In this document: positions 42,299 to 54,618 of the stretch, one piece after another
How positions within the stretch are numbered: position 1 is the stretch's first letter
How the letters are laid out: each line of letters starts with the position of its first letter
Assembly: GCA_013176395.1 (NCBI GenBank)
Contig: JABMLP010000010.1
Location: forward strand, 124,001 to 188,000
Length of the DNA: 64,000 nucleotides
Origin: Venturia oleaginea
Lineage: Eukaryota; Ascomycota; Dothideomycetes; Venturiales; Venturiaceae
Direction of reading: 5' to 3'
Notes under the pieces: model-generated
Told to the model about the DNA's origin: nothing
The model's input: only the letters and a program-made list of their open reading frames with translations
The model's database searches: none
Translations under genes and position numbers: made by a program

Positions 42299-44436
42299 AT
42301 GTCTTCGGATCAGCCTATCCTCGTTCCTCGCTCCGACATCGTCGAACCATCAAAACAAGGGAAACCCTTTGGCATCACAGTCCCCATTGCCTTCTCTGCT
42401 GCCTCTGTACTCGCACTTGGCCTATACACTTGGCCGACACGATGGTTCATCTCCGGCGCACCAGAACTCACCTTCTTCATCCTGCTCGGCGCGTCACAAG
42501 GTATACGAACGTCTGTTCACGCGTCATCTGGTTCCTGCTAACAAGCTATACAGGCCACAGGGTGCTACCCTTCATTCCACTATGGACACTGCTCTCGACG
42601 ATGCACTTAGCCTACTCAATATGCGCAACATCATGGCTTCTGCACGGATTCTTCACCGCCGCCTGTTGGCCGTTCATCTTCATCACCTGTGTCTTCCAAT
42701 TCGACGCGACTGCCAGAATGGTACGCAAAAGCCTGAGGAGATTTCTCAAACAAATTTCCTTCCTGGACGACAAGATCGCGCTTTTCGATATCCCAGCACT
42801 GGAGATTGACACTGAAGTCGACGGCCTCATGGTCATTCGAGGTGTCACAATTTCACTGTCGACCCTGACTCTTGTCGCTCACGGCATTGAAGTGGGAATC
42901 AAATTGTCCGACGACATGGAGCTTGCCATTTCTTGCGAGAAGGTTACCATTCCGTTTTTTCGGAGGATAGAAATCGACGACTGCTATGCGGCTCTCAAAG
43001 GCGGACAGTATGAGATGACGTTTGCCAACATGGCCGAGAACACGCATGATTCAAATGGAAACGCTCTCATGGTTGAAGACACGCCTCTATTGCAGGCCGC
43101 TTCAGCACATGGCGTGCAAGCTCGGCCGCAACTGGTCAAGATGACGAGCAAATTCACAGACGGCGAAATAATGAAGGACTCGACTGCCCAATCTGGCTTC
43201 AACTCGATAAAACAACTCTCACCCGATGATCGAGTCGCCAGGAAAGAGTTCGACTATGCCATCAAGTGGATCGAGGAGACGAATGTCATCAACGAATGCC
43301 GCAAAGCCGTCATGCAGCGAGCTGAGAAGTCTGACAGCTTCGACGGAGAAAGCATACAAGATGTCCGAGCAGCGATATGCTCTCAACTTCACAACAAGCC
43401 GTCCGTACCTCACCCGCCAGGACACTCAGTCAAAGTCACGACTCTCCGAAACATGTCACCACAGTGGCAGAAGACTCTGATGCATCGCATGCCAATGCTC
43501 TTGCGGTTGCTCCTTACCCCTCTGAGTCATTTCCACCCAATCTCCATCAAATCCATCACAGGTGAGTCCGTATTACTATATACATCCCTTATGTGCTAAC
43601 TTTTTGATCAAGCCGTCGGGTCCGGGAAATGGATGTCCCACATGCTCCAGTCCAAATTCTTCAAAGACTACAGCAAAGACAACGCCGAACTGCGCCGATT
43701 AGAAGAAAAAATTCTAGCCTGGCTCTCCGACGCAAATTTCGCCGTCGAAATGGCAGACGTAACCGGACTAGGACAAGTCCCCTTTTTATCTGCCTTCGAT
43801 ATAGTCGCCTACCTGGGATTCAACGACGTAATGGCTTATCGCATTCTTCCCAACGAGGCAAACCTGAAGCAAGTGGTGCGATTGGGTGGCGCTGATGCAA
43901 CGTTCACTATTCCATCTTACCTGCTTCCCCACCACGACCATCTGCTTCCGCCAGTCCCAACACCCAAAGACCGCGAAGAACTTGAGATTGAAGTTCATGA
44001 CGCCGATGGCAAACCAAAAACAATTCAAAAAAAGAAGGAATTAAAACAAGCCGACAAGGATGAGACTAACATCAAGATATCAATGCACGTCCGATTACCC
44101 GCCTGTTTCGACCAGGAACTTCTCAACTTCGTCGCCGCACTGGTCAAGGCAACGAAGGTTATGGAGCTAGAGAAACAGCCCGATGCCATGGAAGATCGAG
44201 AAGACGGGATCCGCAATTTCGCTCGAGCGGTGAATCAAAGCGTGAAGAATGGCATGAAGAAATCGATGGTCGATGGGATTCTGAACGACAAGCTCATCGC
44301 GAGGTTAGTCGGCAAGGTAACGACGAAATTGGAGCAGAGTGTTGGAGAGGCTGGATATTCGGGTAATATCCCTGTTGCTCTTGGGCCGTATAGGTTACCC
44401 GAGGGACACCAAGAAGCGAAGAAGATATTGGCATGA
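42299..44436 (+). CDS. Predicted membrane protein of unknown function, 677 residues
   Basis: Exons 42299-42500, 42554-43561 and 43613-44436; introns of 53 and 51 nt with GTATAC..TGCTAAC..ACAG and GTGAGT..TGCTAAC..CAAG. The N-terminal 150 residues hold several hydrophobic helices (ITVPIAFSAASVLALGLYTW, LTFFILLGASQ, WTLLSTMHLAYSICATSWLL, ACWPFIFITCVF). After a basic stop-transfer segment the rest is soluble: a beta-rich part (ALEIDTEVDGLMVIRGVTIS, then VEVGIKLSD-like motifs) and a C-terminal half with charged helices ending in EGHQEAKKILA. I do not recognise a named family; the length and clean introns mark a real gene. Likely an organelle or ER membrane protein. Confidence 0.8.
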
Positions 44437-44914
44437 GGCGGGAGAGTCTGGGCGAGTACGATAGGAGAGCGTTCTCATACTGCATCTTGTTGTACGAAAA
44501 ATACCTCGATAGGGACTAGAACTCGGCTGCATGGACAGCGCGAGCGGCAGCAGAAAACCCAACCATCGAACGGACATAAGCCCATCATGTAAGTACTATG
44601 CCTGTGTATCATAACAAAGACAAAAGAAATCGAGCTTCGGAAGACCCAACTAGAATAATAGTTGAACCTTTCAAAACGGTAAAGCTGAGTCTCGCACATA
44701 AAAAATCAAAAAGTAAATTAAAGTAAACCCGTAACCAGAAGGACGTCGCATCGCATCGCAACGCAGGTAATTCCCCCTCTCGCCCCAAACTCCGATCCAG
44801 CGCGCACCAGGTTCCCAATTCTTCACTCCTCAAACAAAGACACTCAGAGGATGTATCCGATCCATTGATAGAAGCTTCCTAGAAAAGAGTAGGAACCAAA
44901 TTAGAAACAAAAAT
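44437..44914. other. Convergent intergenic region
   Basis: Carries the 3' ends of the membrane protein and phospholipase genes; no gene seen. Confidence 0.45.
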
Positions 44915-47900
44915 CTAATCGTAAATCTCAAGAGGCGCTGCGTTATCAATCATGTACCTCCAATCTTCGACTACAAGCCAATCATACGGCCAAGTAACCA
45001 GCGATCCCTGGACCAGTTTCAGCAATTCCTCAGCGTCATGCTTACTTAGCAACACATTCTCATCGTCTGCGCGGAAGGGGCGGTGGGAAGATTTGGTCGT
45101 GGCTCGGCGGCGTCGTTGGCGGGTACTGGCTTGGGCACGTTTGGTGCTGTTGCTTTTCTTCGGCATGGCCTCCTTTTCCTTGTCCTTTGTACCGTTGATA
45201 TCGGTCTCTTCCTTCGGCGTATCCTTTTCGTTCACCTCAGGTGGAGCTGCCTTGTCGAGGGCATTCACAAACTTCCCAACGGTCTCATTCATGGATCCAG
45301 ATCCAGGCGGGCCAGTCTGCCCCGCAACTTTCTCGTGCTTGACCCCCTGAGACTCTTTGAACTTCTCGCTATAAGCCTCGTACTCGTGATACTGTGCCCA
45401 AGTCTTGACCTCGCTATCCGGCATGCACCTGAAAACCTGTCGGAAAATGCGCGTGTTGTTTTCAGCAATGGCATGCCAGGTGTCGAGGAAGAAAGAGTCA
45501 ATGAGGGGATCGCGCATGCAGTCGTCCGTCACAATTGGCCTCTTCATGCCTAGCAAGAGGGGGTTAACATTTTCTAACGAAACGGAAGAGAGCGTACGTT
45601 GGAGAGGAGGGCCTCTGATGTCGGTGTCGTCCATAACAGGTAACCCTGGAAGCTGTGAGCGCAGCGGCAGGCCCAGATCGACGGTGTTTGTACGAGGGAA
45701 CTTTTGCGGTGGCATGATTGCAGGTTCTTGGTCGGCAGTGGTTCGAGCGCGTTCTCGGGTCTTCACTGGGGCCGGAGATCTGACAGGAGATGCAATGCTT
45801 CCTTTCCCTTCGGTGGCGGATAAAGTGCCTGATACCAGAATCTCGTGGCCTCTCTGATCGATGGTCGTATCACGGCCGTCTGGAACACCCAGGGCAACCA
45901 TTTTATCGGGACCTTGACCAAGAACATCATCATCGTGATCTTGATTGCCAATAACGCGAGGGTCTGTGGTCTTCTTCTTCGTTGTGCGGATGTTCTGGTT
46001 GTTAGCCTGTGTCCAATCAACATCGTGGTTGAAGCTGTGAAGCTGCTCCTGCTTGGCGATCAGGTCCTCCTGCAGACGGTGCTTGTTCTCAATCAGGCGT
46101 TTCTCGACAGCGCGATCAGACTCCTTGGAGGCAACAGAGTCGGTGTCAATGTTGTTGTCGTGAGCGTCATTTTCGAACCCACGCTGCCACTCTTCATCGT
46201 TGAGCTCCTCCTCGCGACATCTATCGACGTCAATGCCCAGGTGTTCCCGCATCAGCCTGATACGGAGCTCATGAGCGAACTTTGCAACTGGGTAATCCTC
46301 ACCACCCATCTGTCCTGGCATCATGTCGGTGTCCCGGACGATCGCTGCGATTTCCGAATCTCTCGAGCCAAGCATGGAACGCTCGTTGATGTTGGCGGAG
46401 CCGATAATGGCAACGCGATCGTCGACGATCATGACTTTGGCATGGATGTAAAGCTGCTCGGTGACCAAGGCTTGATCTGGGCCAATTTTACCCCACGAGC
46501 GAAGGGCATAGAACTCAATAAAATCTTCAGGCTCGATACCGCGTTCTCGAAGTCTTGCAAACAATGAGGACTCTCCTCGGCAAATACTCCTATATTGACA
46601 ATTCATGATCAGACGAACACTGGAACCATCTGCCTCTTTCACTGTGTTCTGGAACCCGGGCATCAAAGGAACTATGATGATAGCACGCCAATGTTCATCG
46701 TTATCAAAGGCTTTTACAATGCGCTCGAATAGAGTATTCCCAATCTTGTTTTCGATCTTTGCCTCACCGACCTCGCAAGAAGTGATGAAAAACTGGTTCT
46801 CAATGTAGACGAGATGATCCGACTTCTCAATCATGTCAACGTAAGCGTTCATGATGCTGCATTCGACCTTTGTGCCGAGTGACCACAAAGAAGCAGAGCG
46901 AAGAATCTGAACTTCACATGTTCCATTGAGTCCCAAAGCTTCGAGATCCGCGGGGAGGAAATCAGTTGGCGGCAGCAGGAAAGGAGTAGGCCGAGTGGGT
47001 GTTCGCTGACGTAGGATGAAATTCCACCTCTGCACGAAATGACGACTCAAATCTCGTGCTGGCTGCCCGATAATTTGCATACCGATATCGTGCCAAGGCA
47101 TTCGTGGAACTTTGGTCCGATCGTACATCTCTTCGTAGGGCTGATTCAATTTGTAGAAATCCTGCACACGCGGGTTAGAATAGTCCTTGCCTGGCCAAAG
47201 CTGACAGTGATCAGCGTCTTTCGGTTGGTCTGTTTGTTCGAACCCAGTTAGTTTGTCATCGGCGATGGGATGGTTTGGCGTGTCCCATCGTCCAAAGCAA
47301 AGATCGACTCCACCGCAAAATGCTACACAGTGATCAATGACGCAAACCTTTTCATGATGGGCCCAGAAAAACGTGTTTTGGCGGAGTTGATTCGGCGAAC
47401 GCTGGACGTATACGTTTTCGTCGAGGTTTAAAAGGGAGAATTTCGACCATTGCGAGTCGATGGGAATGGCAGACTCGACGTTTCTGTACATGATGACATA
47501 TATTTTGACGCCTTCCTTTGCTTTGCGCTGCAACAATCGATCGAGTCGCCATTTCTGAGCGATGGCAGCTGGTCGTCGCAAGTAGAGCTCCGGGGAGAGC
47601 CACCAGTCGTGGATGTAGATGACATCTCTAGCCATGCTGATAGCGCGAGATACATTCCACATGTAGTCCCGTCCGTCCACAAGAGGTTGAGCCCATACGT
47701 TGTGCCGCACCGGAGCGAAACTGTCGAAGCGGTGCTTCTGAGACCACTCTGTGCTCGATGCCATGAACTCAATCGACTCCTCAAATTGCCTGAGCTGGTC
47801 ATTGTTTTTGGCCAGCAGCTTGTACACCCGTTCGGAGTTGATGATACGTAGATGATGGCCAGTGGGGTCTTTTGCCGACGCCTTTGCTCTTTTTGCAAGC

Positions 47901-50269
47901 GCCTTGGGGTTCTCGTCTCTCTTTCTCGTCTCTCTTTTCGTCTTGTCGATCCGGAATTCGTTATCAACAAGGATAACCTCGAAGACATTCATTTCTTCCG
48001 GCGAGTCTACGCAGACCAAGTAGCTGTGTCGAACCAAGAACCATTTAAGTGCGTGCCTCTCCTTGAAAATGTTATAGTCACGTTTGCTTCCTCTGACATC
48101 CACTCCCCGGCCAGCTCTGATCGTGAGATATCCTTCTTTGCCGTGGTAACCTTCTGTGGCTAGCCGAACACCCAATGCCGACAATTCGAGGAACTTGCAC
48201 AGACGATTACTGTCAGGCCGGAACATCACAAACGTGATGAGCTTCTCCAGATATTGCTCGAACTTTCGTCGCTGTCGCTCAGCAAATGTCTCCGGACGAC
48301 GGCCCGGGGGCCCTTGCGGACCTGAGATACTGCCAGAACGAAGACCGTTGCTCTCAGTTGTATGCAATCTGCTTGGTCCACCAGGCTTTTTTCGAATGCC
48401 AAAATTGAAAGATGGCTGCCGTCGGTTGCCCTTTCCCGGTCTGTCCATCCCACTGGCTTCGCCCTCCATACCGCTCTGCTCTCCAGCTGTATGGCCATCC
48501 TCATCTTCGTCGTCCTCCTCGTCGTCGAAGCTGATGGCTTGGTTTTCCATCCTTGTGCGCAAACCAGGGATCCCACTTTTCGGGAATTTTGGAAGTTTCG
48601 ATTTTTCTGTTGGACGGCTCATGTGGGAATATTTTTCGATGGTCCCGAGGGTTTTGTATTTGGTATGTAGGTTGAAGAAGTCTGTCAAACTGCGATGGAT
48701 GGGCCACTTCATACGAGCAAGAGAACTGCCGTACTCCAACTCAATGCGAAAGACCGGGTGCTTTTCTTTTTCGTCCCTGTAACTATCCGTGATCTTGACC
48801 TTCAACTGCTCAAGCAGTACGGGAATTTTTCTGTGTCCATAGTTGTCGCGCTGAAACATGCTGGCAAAGATCACAGCAGCAGGGGCGCCGGCAAGGAGCT
48901 CAGCCATCAATTCGGCAGATTTGGCATGCTCGATACGATGTTCCTCTCTTCTGCGTGCGCCTAGCATTTTCAATCCTGCCTTTAGCTGTCTCCATTTTTG
49001 TGCGCTCAGGGTAGTTGTCCTCGCGCGCCATGGTGACAGAGAGTCTCCGGTGCTGTCATGACCGAACGCTGTCAATCTGCGTAACCCAGTTGGCCGCTTG
49101 ATCTCGGGACTCTCGTCACCATTCCGGAGCGGACGTATACCGTTGCTCGGACCAGCTGCCGAATAACTGAATGAATGATTGTGCATCCACGCGCTGCCTT
49201 TCCGCCACAATCGCCTCTCTGATGCTAATCGATCACGGCCCTCGTCTTCTGACATTGCTAGCCTATGGTTTTCTGGTACATCGGGCATCGTATTCCTTCG
49301 GAGCATGAAAGGAGGTCTGGGATGGCCCAGTTCATCCACCGGATTGAGGGAAGAGGTAGGTAGCAGGCTTTCTGTTGGAGCACGGCGAAGATAGGATGAC
49401 ATCTTGGAGGCTTTTGGGGTTGTTGGAGCCGTATGGGGACCCTCACTTGTATCTCGGTAGAATCTTCTTCTCTTTCTGGACTTTCCAGGCTTGCCTGAAC
49501 CCTCTGCTGCACTTTCCTCGGCATCCGCATCTCCTTCGTCCTCGCCAAAACGGTGCTCGTACAAAGCTGCTGCCGCTTCTTCCTCGGCTGTCATGGGCGA
49601 AGCTTGTAATTGTGAACTTGAATAATTGCGGGAATGCCCTTGGCCGGTCGACGAAGACGTCAAAGCCTTGAGCTTCGAAACTAATTGCTTGAAGTCTCTC
49701 TTGCCTGTTCCCTCGATATTTTCTCCTGCCCAAGACGGCTCTCTTGAATGACCAGCTTGTCCCTGTCCTGGCTCACTGTTCGTTGGCCGTATGAACTGCA
49801 CACTTTTTCGCCCTTGAGGAGTGCCGTCCCCTTCTAACGTCTGTTTCCTCGACAAGGTCCCATTCTGTGTGGGTCCAGTGAACCGGTCGGCGACCTCGCC
49901 AGCAGAGGCATGATCGATCCTGTGGACCAGTTCGTCTGTCGTGGGGTGGACACCAGCTACGCCAGGTCCGGCGGTGAAGGGAAACTCGGATTCCTCCTCA
50001 GTCGTTGGCGAAGTCTTAGGTCCTGGAGCAAGCAGCTTTCCATTCTTTCCCCCATTGGTGAGACTCGGAGCGCTGGCAGAATGCTCTACACGCAGCGGCG
50101 AAACAGCACGCGGCTGAGATTCCGGCTGATCTAGCTTGGTTTTCGTCATGGAAGGCGAGAGAGTTGGTGGGCTTGTCATGGGAGAGACATTGGAATCCAG
50201 ACTCTCATCACCAGCGGCTTCACCGATGGATCTCAATACGCCTCCAGCTTTCAGCGGGGTCGCACTCAT
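44915..50269 (-). CDS. SPO14: Phospholipase D, PX-PH-HKD type
   Basis: Hydrolyses phosphatidylcholine to phosphatidic acid and choline at membranes; yeast Spo14 acts in sporulation and vesicle traffic. One uninterrupted ORF of 1,784 residues, close to Spo14 size. Residues 1 to about 450 are Ser/Pro-rich and disordered. A PX domain spans about 480-690, with an acidic insertion, and ends FVMFRPDSNRLCKFLE. A PH domain follows at about 700-835. The catalytic motifs are HEKVCVID (about 968) and HAKVMIVDD (about 1273), each with the downstream GG/GS motif (FCGGVDL, IIGSANINERS). The C-terminal region is Lys-rich with a low-complexity segment, then LVTWPYDWLVVEDW. All catalytic residues are intact. 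Absence of introns over 5.3 kb contrasts with neighbouring genes. Confidence 0.95.
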   Translation of the reverse strand: MSATPLKAGGVLRSIGEAAGDESLDSNVSPMTSPPTLSPSMTKTKLDQPESQPRAVSPLRVEHSASAPSLTNGGKNGKLLAPGPKTSPTTEEESEFPFTAGPGVAGVHPTTDELVHRIDHASAGEVADRFTGPTQNGTLSRKQTLEGDGTPQGRKSVQFIRPTNSEPGQGQAGHSREPSWAGENIEGTGKRDFKQLVSKLKALTSSSTGQGHSRNYSSSQLQASPMTAEEEAAAALYEHRFGEDEGDADAEESAAEGSGKPGKSRKRRRFYRDTSEGPHTAPTTPKASKMSSYLRRAPTESLLPTSSLNPVDELGHPRPPFMLRRNTMPDVPENHRLAMSEDEGRDRLASERRLWRKGSAWMHNHSFSYSAAGPSNGIRPLRNGDESPEIKRPTGLRRLTAFGHDSTGDSLSPWRARTTTLSAQKWRQLKAGLKMLGARRREEHRIEHAKSAELMAELLAGAPAAVIFASMFQRDNYGHRKIPVLLEQLKVKITDSYRDEKEKHPVFRIELEYGSSLARMKWPIHRSLTDFFNLHTKYKTLGTIEKYSHMSRPTEKSKLPKFPKSGIPGLRTRMENQAISFDDEEDDEDEDGHTAGEQSGMEGEASGMDRPGKGNRRQPSFNFGIRKKPGGPSRLHTTESNGLRSGSISGPQGPPGRRPETFAERQRRKFEQYLEKLITFVMFRPDSNRLCKFLELSALGVRLATEGYHGKEGYLTIRAGRGVDVRGSKRDYNIFKERHALKWFLVRHSYLVCVDSPEEMNVFEVILVDNEFRIDKTKRETRKRDENPKALAKRAKASAKDPTGHHLRIINSERVYKLLAKNNDQLRQFEESIEFMASSTEWSQKHRFDSFAPVRHNVWAQPLVDGRDYMWNVSRAISMARDVIYIHDWWLSPELYLRRPAAIAQKWRLDRLLQRKAKEGVKIYVIMYRNVESAIPIDSQWSKFSLLNLDENVYVQRSPNQLRQNTFFWAHHEKVCVIDHCVAFCGGVDLCFGRWDTPNHPIADDKLTGFEQTDQPKDADHCQLWPGKDYSNPRVQDFYKLNQPYEEMYDRTKVPRMPWHDIGMQIIGQPARDLSRHFVQRWNFILRQRTPTRPTPFLLPPTDFLPADLEALGLNGTCEVQILRSASLWSLGTKVECSIMNAYVDMIEKSDHLVYIENQFFITSCEVGEAKIENKIGNTLFERIVKAFDNDEHWRAIIIVPLMPGFQNTVKEADGSSVRLIMNCQYRSICRGESSLFARLRERGIEPEDFIEFYALRSWGKIGPDQALVTEQLYIHAKVMIVDDRVAIIGSANINERSMLGSRDSEIAAIVRDTDMMPGQMGGEDYPVAKFAHELRIRLMREHLGIDVDRCREEELNDEEWQRGFENDAHDNNIDTDSVASKESDRAVEKRLIENKHRLQEDLIAKQEQLHSFNHDVDWTQANNQNIRTTKKKTTDPRVIGNQDHDDDVLGQGPDKMVALGVPDGRDTTIDQRGHEILVSGTLSATEGKGSIASPVRSPAPVKTRERARTTADQEPAIMPPQKFPRTNTVDLGLPLRSQLPGLPVMDDTDIRGPPLQRTLSSVSLENVNPLLLGMKRPIVTDDCMRDPLIDSFFLDTWHAIAENNTRIFRQVFRCMPDSEVKTWAQYHEYEAYSEKFKESQGVKHEKVAGQTGPPGSGSMNETVGKFVNALDKAAPPEVNEKDTPKEETDINGTKDKEKEAMPKKSNSTKRAQASTRQRRRRATTKSSHRPFRADDENVLLSKHDAEELLKLVQGSLVTWPYDWLVVEDWRYMIDNAAPLEIYD

Positions 50270-51697
50270 GGTCGCAAGATAAAAGGGAGGATGTCTACAG
50301 CAAGCACTCTGCCTAGTACCAAAATCAAATGCGCAGTACAGATGCTCCTTAGGTCAGCATTGTGCTCGTGGTCATGAGTGTGAGATTTCGTCGCATTGAA
50401 GAACAGACAAGGCGGCGTTGCTTTTCCAGGCGAGGATCCGGATTTCGTACTTGTGCGAAAATTGGTTGGTAACAAGAGAAGGATGCAAGAGGATGCAAGA
50501 GGATGCAAGTGCGAGGGGAATTCTTTGGCAACAAAAGCATCATGACCCTTCACTTTACAGGGGCAACAGTCGTTTCGTCCAAATCTCCCTCACGCCAAGC
50601 CTTCACCAGGGCAATTTATGAAGAAACACTTCATTGGCCCATTTTCTTCTGGAAGGGAATTCCACATCTCCAAATAGGACGTGTTCTAGGCTTGTAATGC
50701 GGTGCAGTCTATATCCATTCTGGCATCATCTGCATAACCCGGGGTCCCCAAATGCAGCCTCGCCAGCCTTGTTAGACATGGGGAATCACATACGTCGACG
50801 CACCTAGAACATATCTTCCAGCAAGTTCCCTGCATGTACCAAAAGCGACTCTTTCAACACAATAGGTGCTTTTTAAGTATGAAGCATGGAGTCAAAGTTC
50901 AAAAAATTGCTGAAGAAATAATACTGTAAATACAAAGTGCATTCCTACGGCTCGAAATTTGAGAAATCTGAAAAGAGTTGATTGTGATGTACAATCAAGC
51001 AATCCAGTTTAATGGATTGAACTACACAGTGGTTCGAGAGATTCACAACAGAATTTGTCATGTTTCCGTGTTTGTTAGTAGGAGTGGAAGGCTTGAGAAA
51101 ATGTGGCACAAGGAGAAATGGGGGAGATCCAACCCGCATCAGGAATCCTTGTATCCTAGTAGCGAACCTAAAGTCCAAGTTCTATTAGATTACATCAAAG
51201 AATCTGACAATTCGGCTGCTCAGTATTGAATTTCGGTGACCTGGATTTGGACTGGCAGTACATTGAATAGAATGTACCCAAAGCAATCGATCACACTGCC
51301 AAGAAAGGGCATTCCGGTTGCGAGGAAGAACGAGGAAATGGCGTGTTTCATAGCGAGAATGGCATGTGTTCTAATTTTGCACATTTCGAGCTCCTAACGA
51401 TTGATGTCGGCCGCACTGTGAATCCACAGTTGCGGAGCTGAAGGGAAATAGGGCGCAGGAATTGATGATTACACACGCCTCACCTACACAATGGGAGAGG
51501 AAAATGTTCGTTGCCAAAGAAAACAGCCCGGATTTGAATTTGATAGCCTTGCGTCACTCGAGGAAGGCAAAGAGTCTCGATAACCCCTTGCGCCTATATA
51601 AACAATGCATTTCCATCATGATGTCTTCTTCCTCTGTTATCCGCTACTGCCCTGTTCCGCAAACGCAACACTTTCCTGCAGGCACATTCCGAATTGT
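50270..51697. other. Intergenic with short tandem repeat
   Basis: A roughly 10-bp unit (GGATGCAAGA) is repeated three times near 50480-50510 in the phospholipase leader. An 83-codon plus frame at 50978 has no features and is not called. Confidence 0.45.
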
Positions 51698-52401
<704 letters not shown>

Positions 52402-54618
52402 CTTGTCGATATCTAATCGTGCAAATGGGTGGGTTGATGATCGATGGCGGCGAGTCCATTGCCCTATGTGCGATTCGACTCAAAATTGACGCCAAGCCGC
52501 TAACGTCACGTGGTCAATAAATCAGACTAACATCGCCGTCACAATTATTCAAATCCATTATTCCCACGCGGCAGACTTGACTGCATCGGATGAATGATTG
52601 GCTGCTCGGAGCTGTCAACTCATTCAAGTCCCTCCCATATTAAGGATAAATATCTCCTGGATAGCGAACATTAGACCTGGTGCCATTTGCTCGGTCCCTC
52701 CTAGAAGATTCAAATATTCGGTTTCCAAGGGGCCAAGTTTACGATCTCGATGAACCCATTGGTGGTAATTTGGCATATTCCACCCTGCCGTGCAATCTGA
52801 CACATGCGTGAACCAAATTAAGGATGATGGAAGGGGCCAGCCCTCTCCTAATTCCGAGGTTCTCGAATCTCGATCTCTCCTATCATCAGTGTTGCTCGCC
52901 GATCAAGAAGTTCAATTTCCATCGCAAGCAGACTCGTTTGGTTCGACATCAATCAGAAATGCCACAGATGGCAATATGAATCCCAGGATGCCCAGAGATC
53001 CTGTGTTCACGAACTGGTCTGTTGCATATCAGGACTACGACCGTACTTCGTCAGTTCCATCGCAGACTGTTTGCCAGTCTCCCACCTCTCGACGGACAAC
53101 CAGTCTTGAAAAGGCATGTTCAAATCTAGATCGACATCAACCGATTGCTAGCGACTTCAACCGACCACATGGTCAGACTTAATGCAGAGTGAGGTATGAA
53201 AGTTGGTACTCAGAAACCCCAATGGCTACAGGAGTACTAAAGCAACATGCTCGAAAATGTAGGAAGAACCTGGAATATAGGAGGTCGAATTTCAAAATCC
53301 GAGTACGATGAGATGCTCTTGACAAGCAATGTGAGGTCGGGTTGAATCTAACGAGAAGCCCTTCTCCATCTTCTTTCGACCCCACGCTATGGACAAAGAA
53401 AGCTTTCTCCGTGAAATTACCGATTCATTTTACTGTATGCCAGATTCCTTGCCGTCTACCAGCTCTCTGGTTACTCGCTGCAGATGGTATCTCTTATACC
53501 TGAAGGATGTCGAAGCAATAGCACACAATAGCCATCCAGTTGAAGGTCGGTAGACACAGCACGCACGTGATTTAATTATAATACTATCAGACCCGTCTCG
53601 TCTTTTACCATCTCAATACGCTATAGCTTTCCTAAATAACCCAACCTCTTTCCAGCTCGGCGCAATCATATTGGATATGCGAGATCCCGAGTAATATTCA
53701 CGTGATTTTCAGCCTCGCGAACCAGGCTGACGCATAAAAACCTCTATTTTTTGTCGAATTTGTGAACTCTCTTCGTTCGTAACAGAGAGTTCATGAATTG
53801 AAACTACCATTGTCAACGAGGGAGTCATCAGCACCAAAGTCCAAGAACTCAATTCCGCTTGGAATCGACAAGAATGTCATCCATAATACTCACAATAGAG
53901 GCACAAGATATTTACCACTCCATACGTCTTTCAACCGCAACATTGAATCACACACGCTCAAAATCACTGGCATGCATGCAATCACAATTCCGAAAAATCT
54001 ACTACTTTTACTCTACGCTATCAACCGCCTCTCTAACGTATTGTACAAACAGATTTTCCACCAACACAAAATGAGCCACTATTCAATCAAATTTCCTCCC
54101 TCTGCCCCATCACAATCATATGAATATGCTCCTCCCTCCTCACAAATGCGAACAACACAATAAAAAGAAAACCTCGCCAATCCACCCAGGGATCTGTGCC
54201 GGGCAAGAACGCGAATCATCGGATTGGAAACGTGGAAAACGAAGACCGACGCCAGCCAATGAGCCACAGAAAACGTGTGCAAACCTGTGACAGAAGGTAT
54301 GCCACGAGAATTACGAACTCCCCGTTGACTAGAAGACATGCCGTAGGGTTGTGCTTCGCCGGATCAAAAAAACAAAAACAAAACACCTATGTACAGTTGC
54401 CATGAGAGAACGCCTTGCTGATCTGGTGTAATCAATGCCTGAGTAGGAAATGATAAATGGAACAAGCTTGGGTATTTGGTGAATGATGCGGGGGGTTAGA
54501 ACATTGGATGGAGGATGGCGAGGAAAGGATAGATGCAAGTAGGAAGCCGTGATTTATAATTCTGAATACCGTCATGGTAAGGTGATCCGGCAATGTTCTT
54601 GTGAGTTCTTGGAATGTC
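52402..54618. other. Long intergenic region
   Basis: About 2.2 kb. It holds the ubiquitin-L40 promoter. An open plus frame at 52790-53182 starts with GTG and has no family signature, so it is not called. The segment 53,780-54,170 is AT-rich with short frames only. Confidence 0.4.

Noticed and set aside
52790..53182. 130-codon plus-strand ORF
   Set aside because: GTG start, no ATG near its beginning, no recognisable family.
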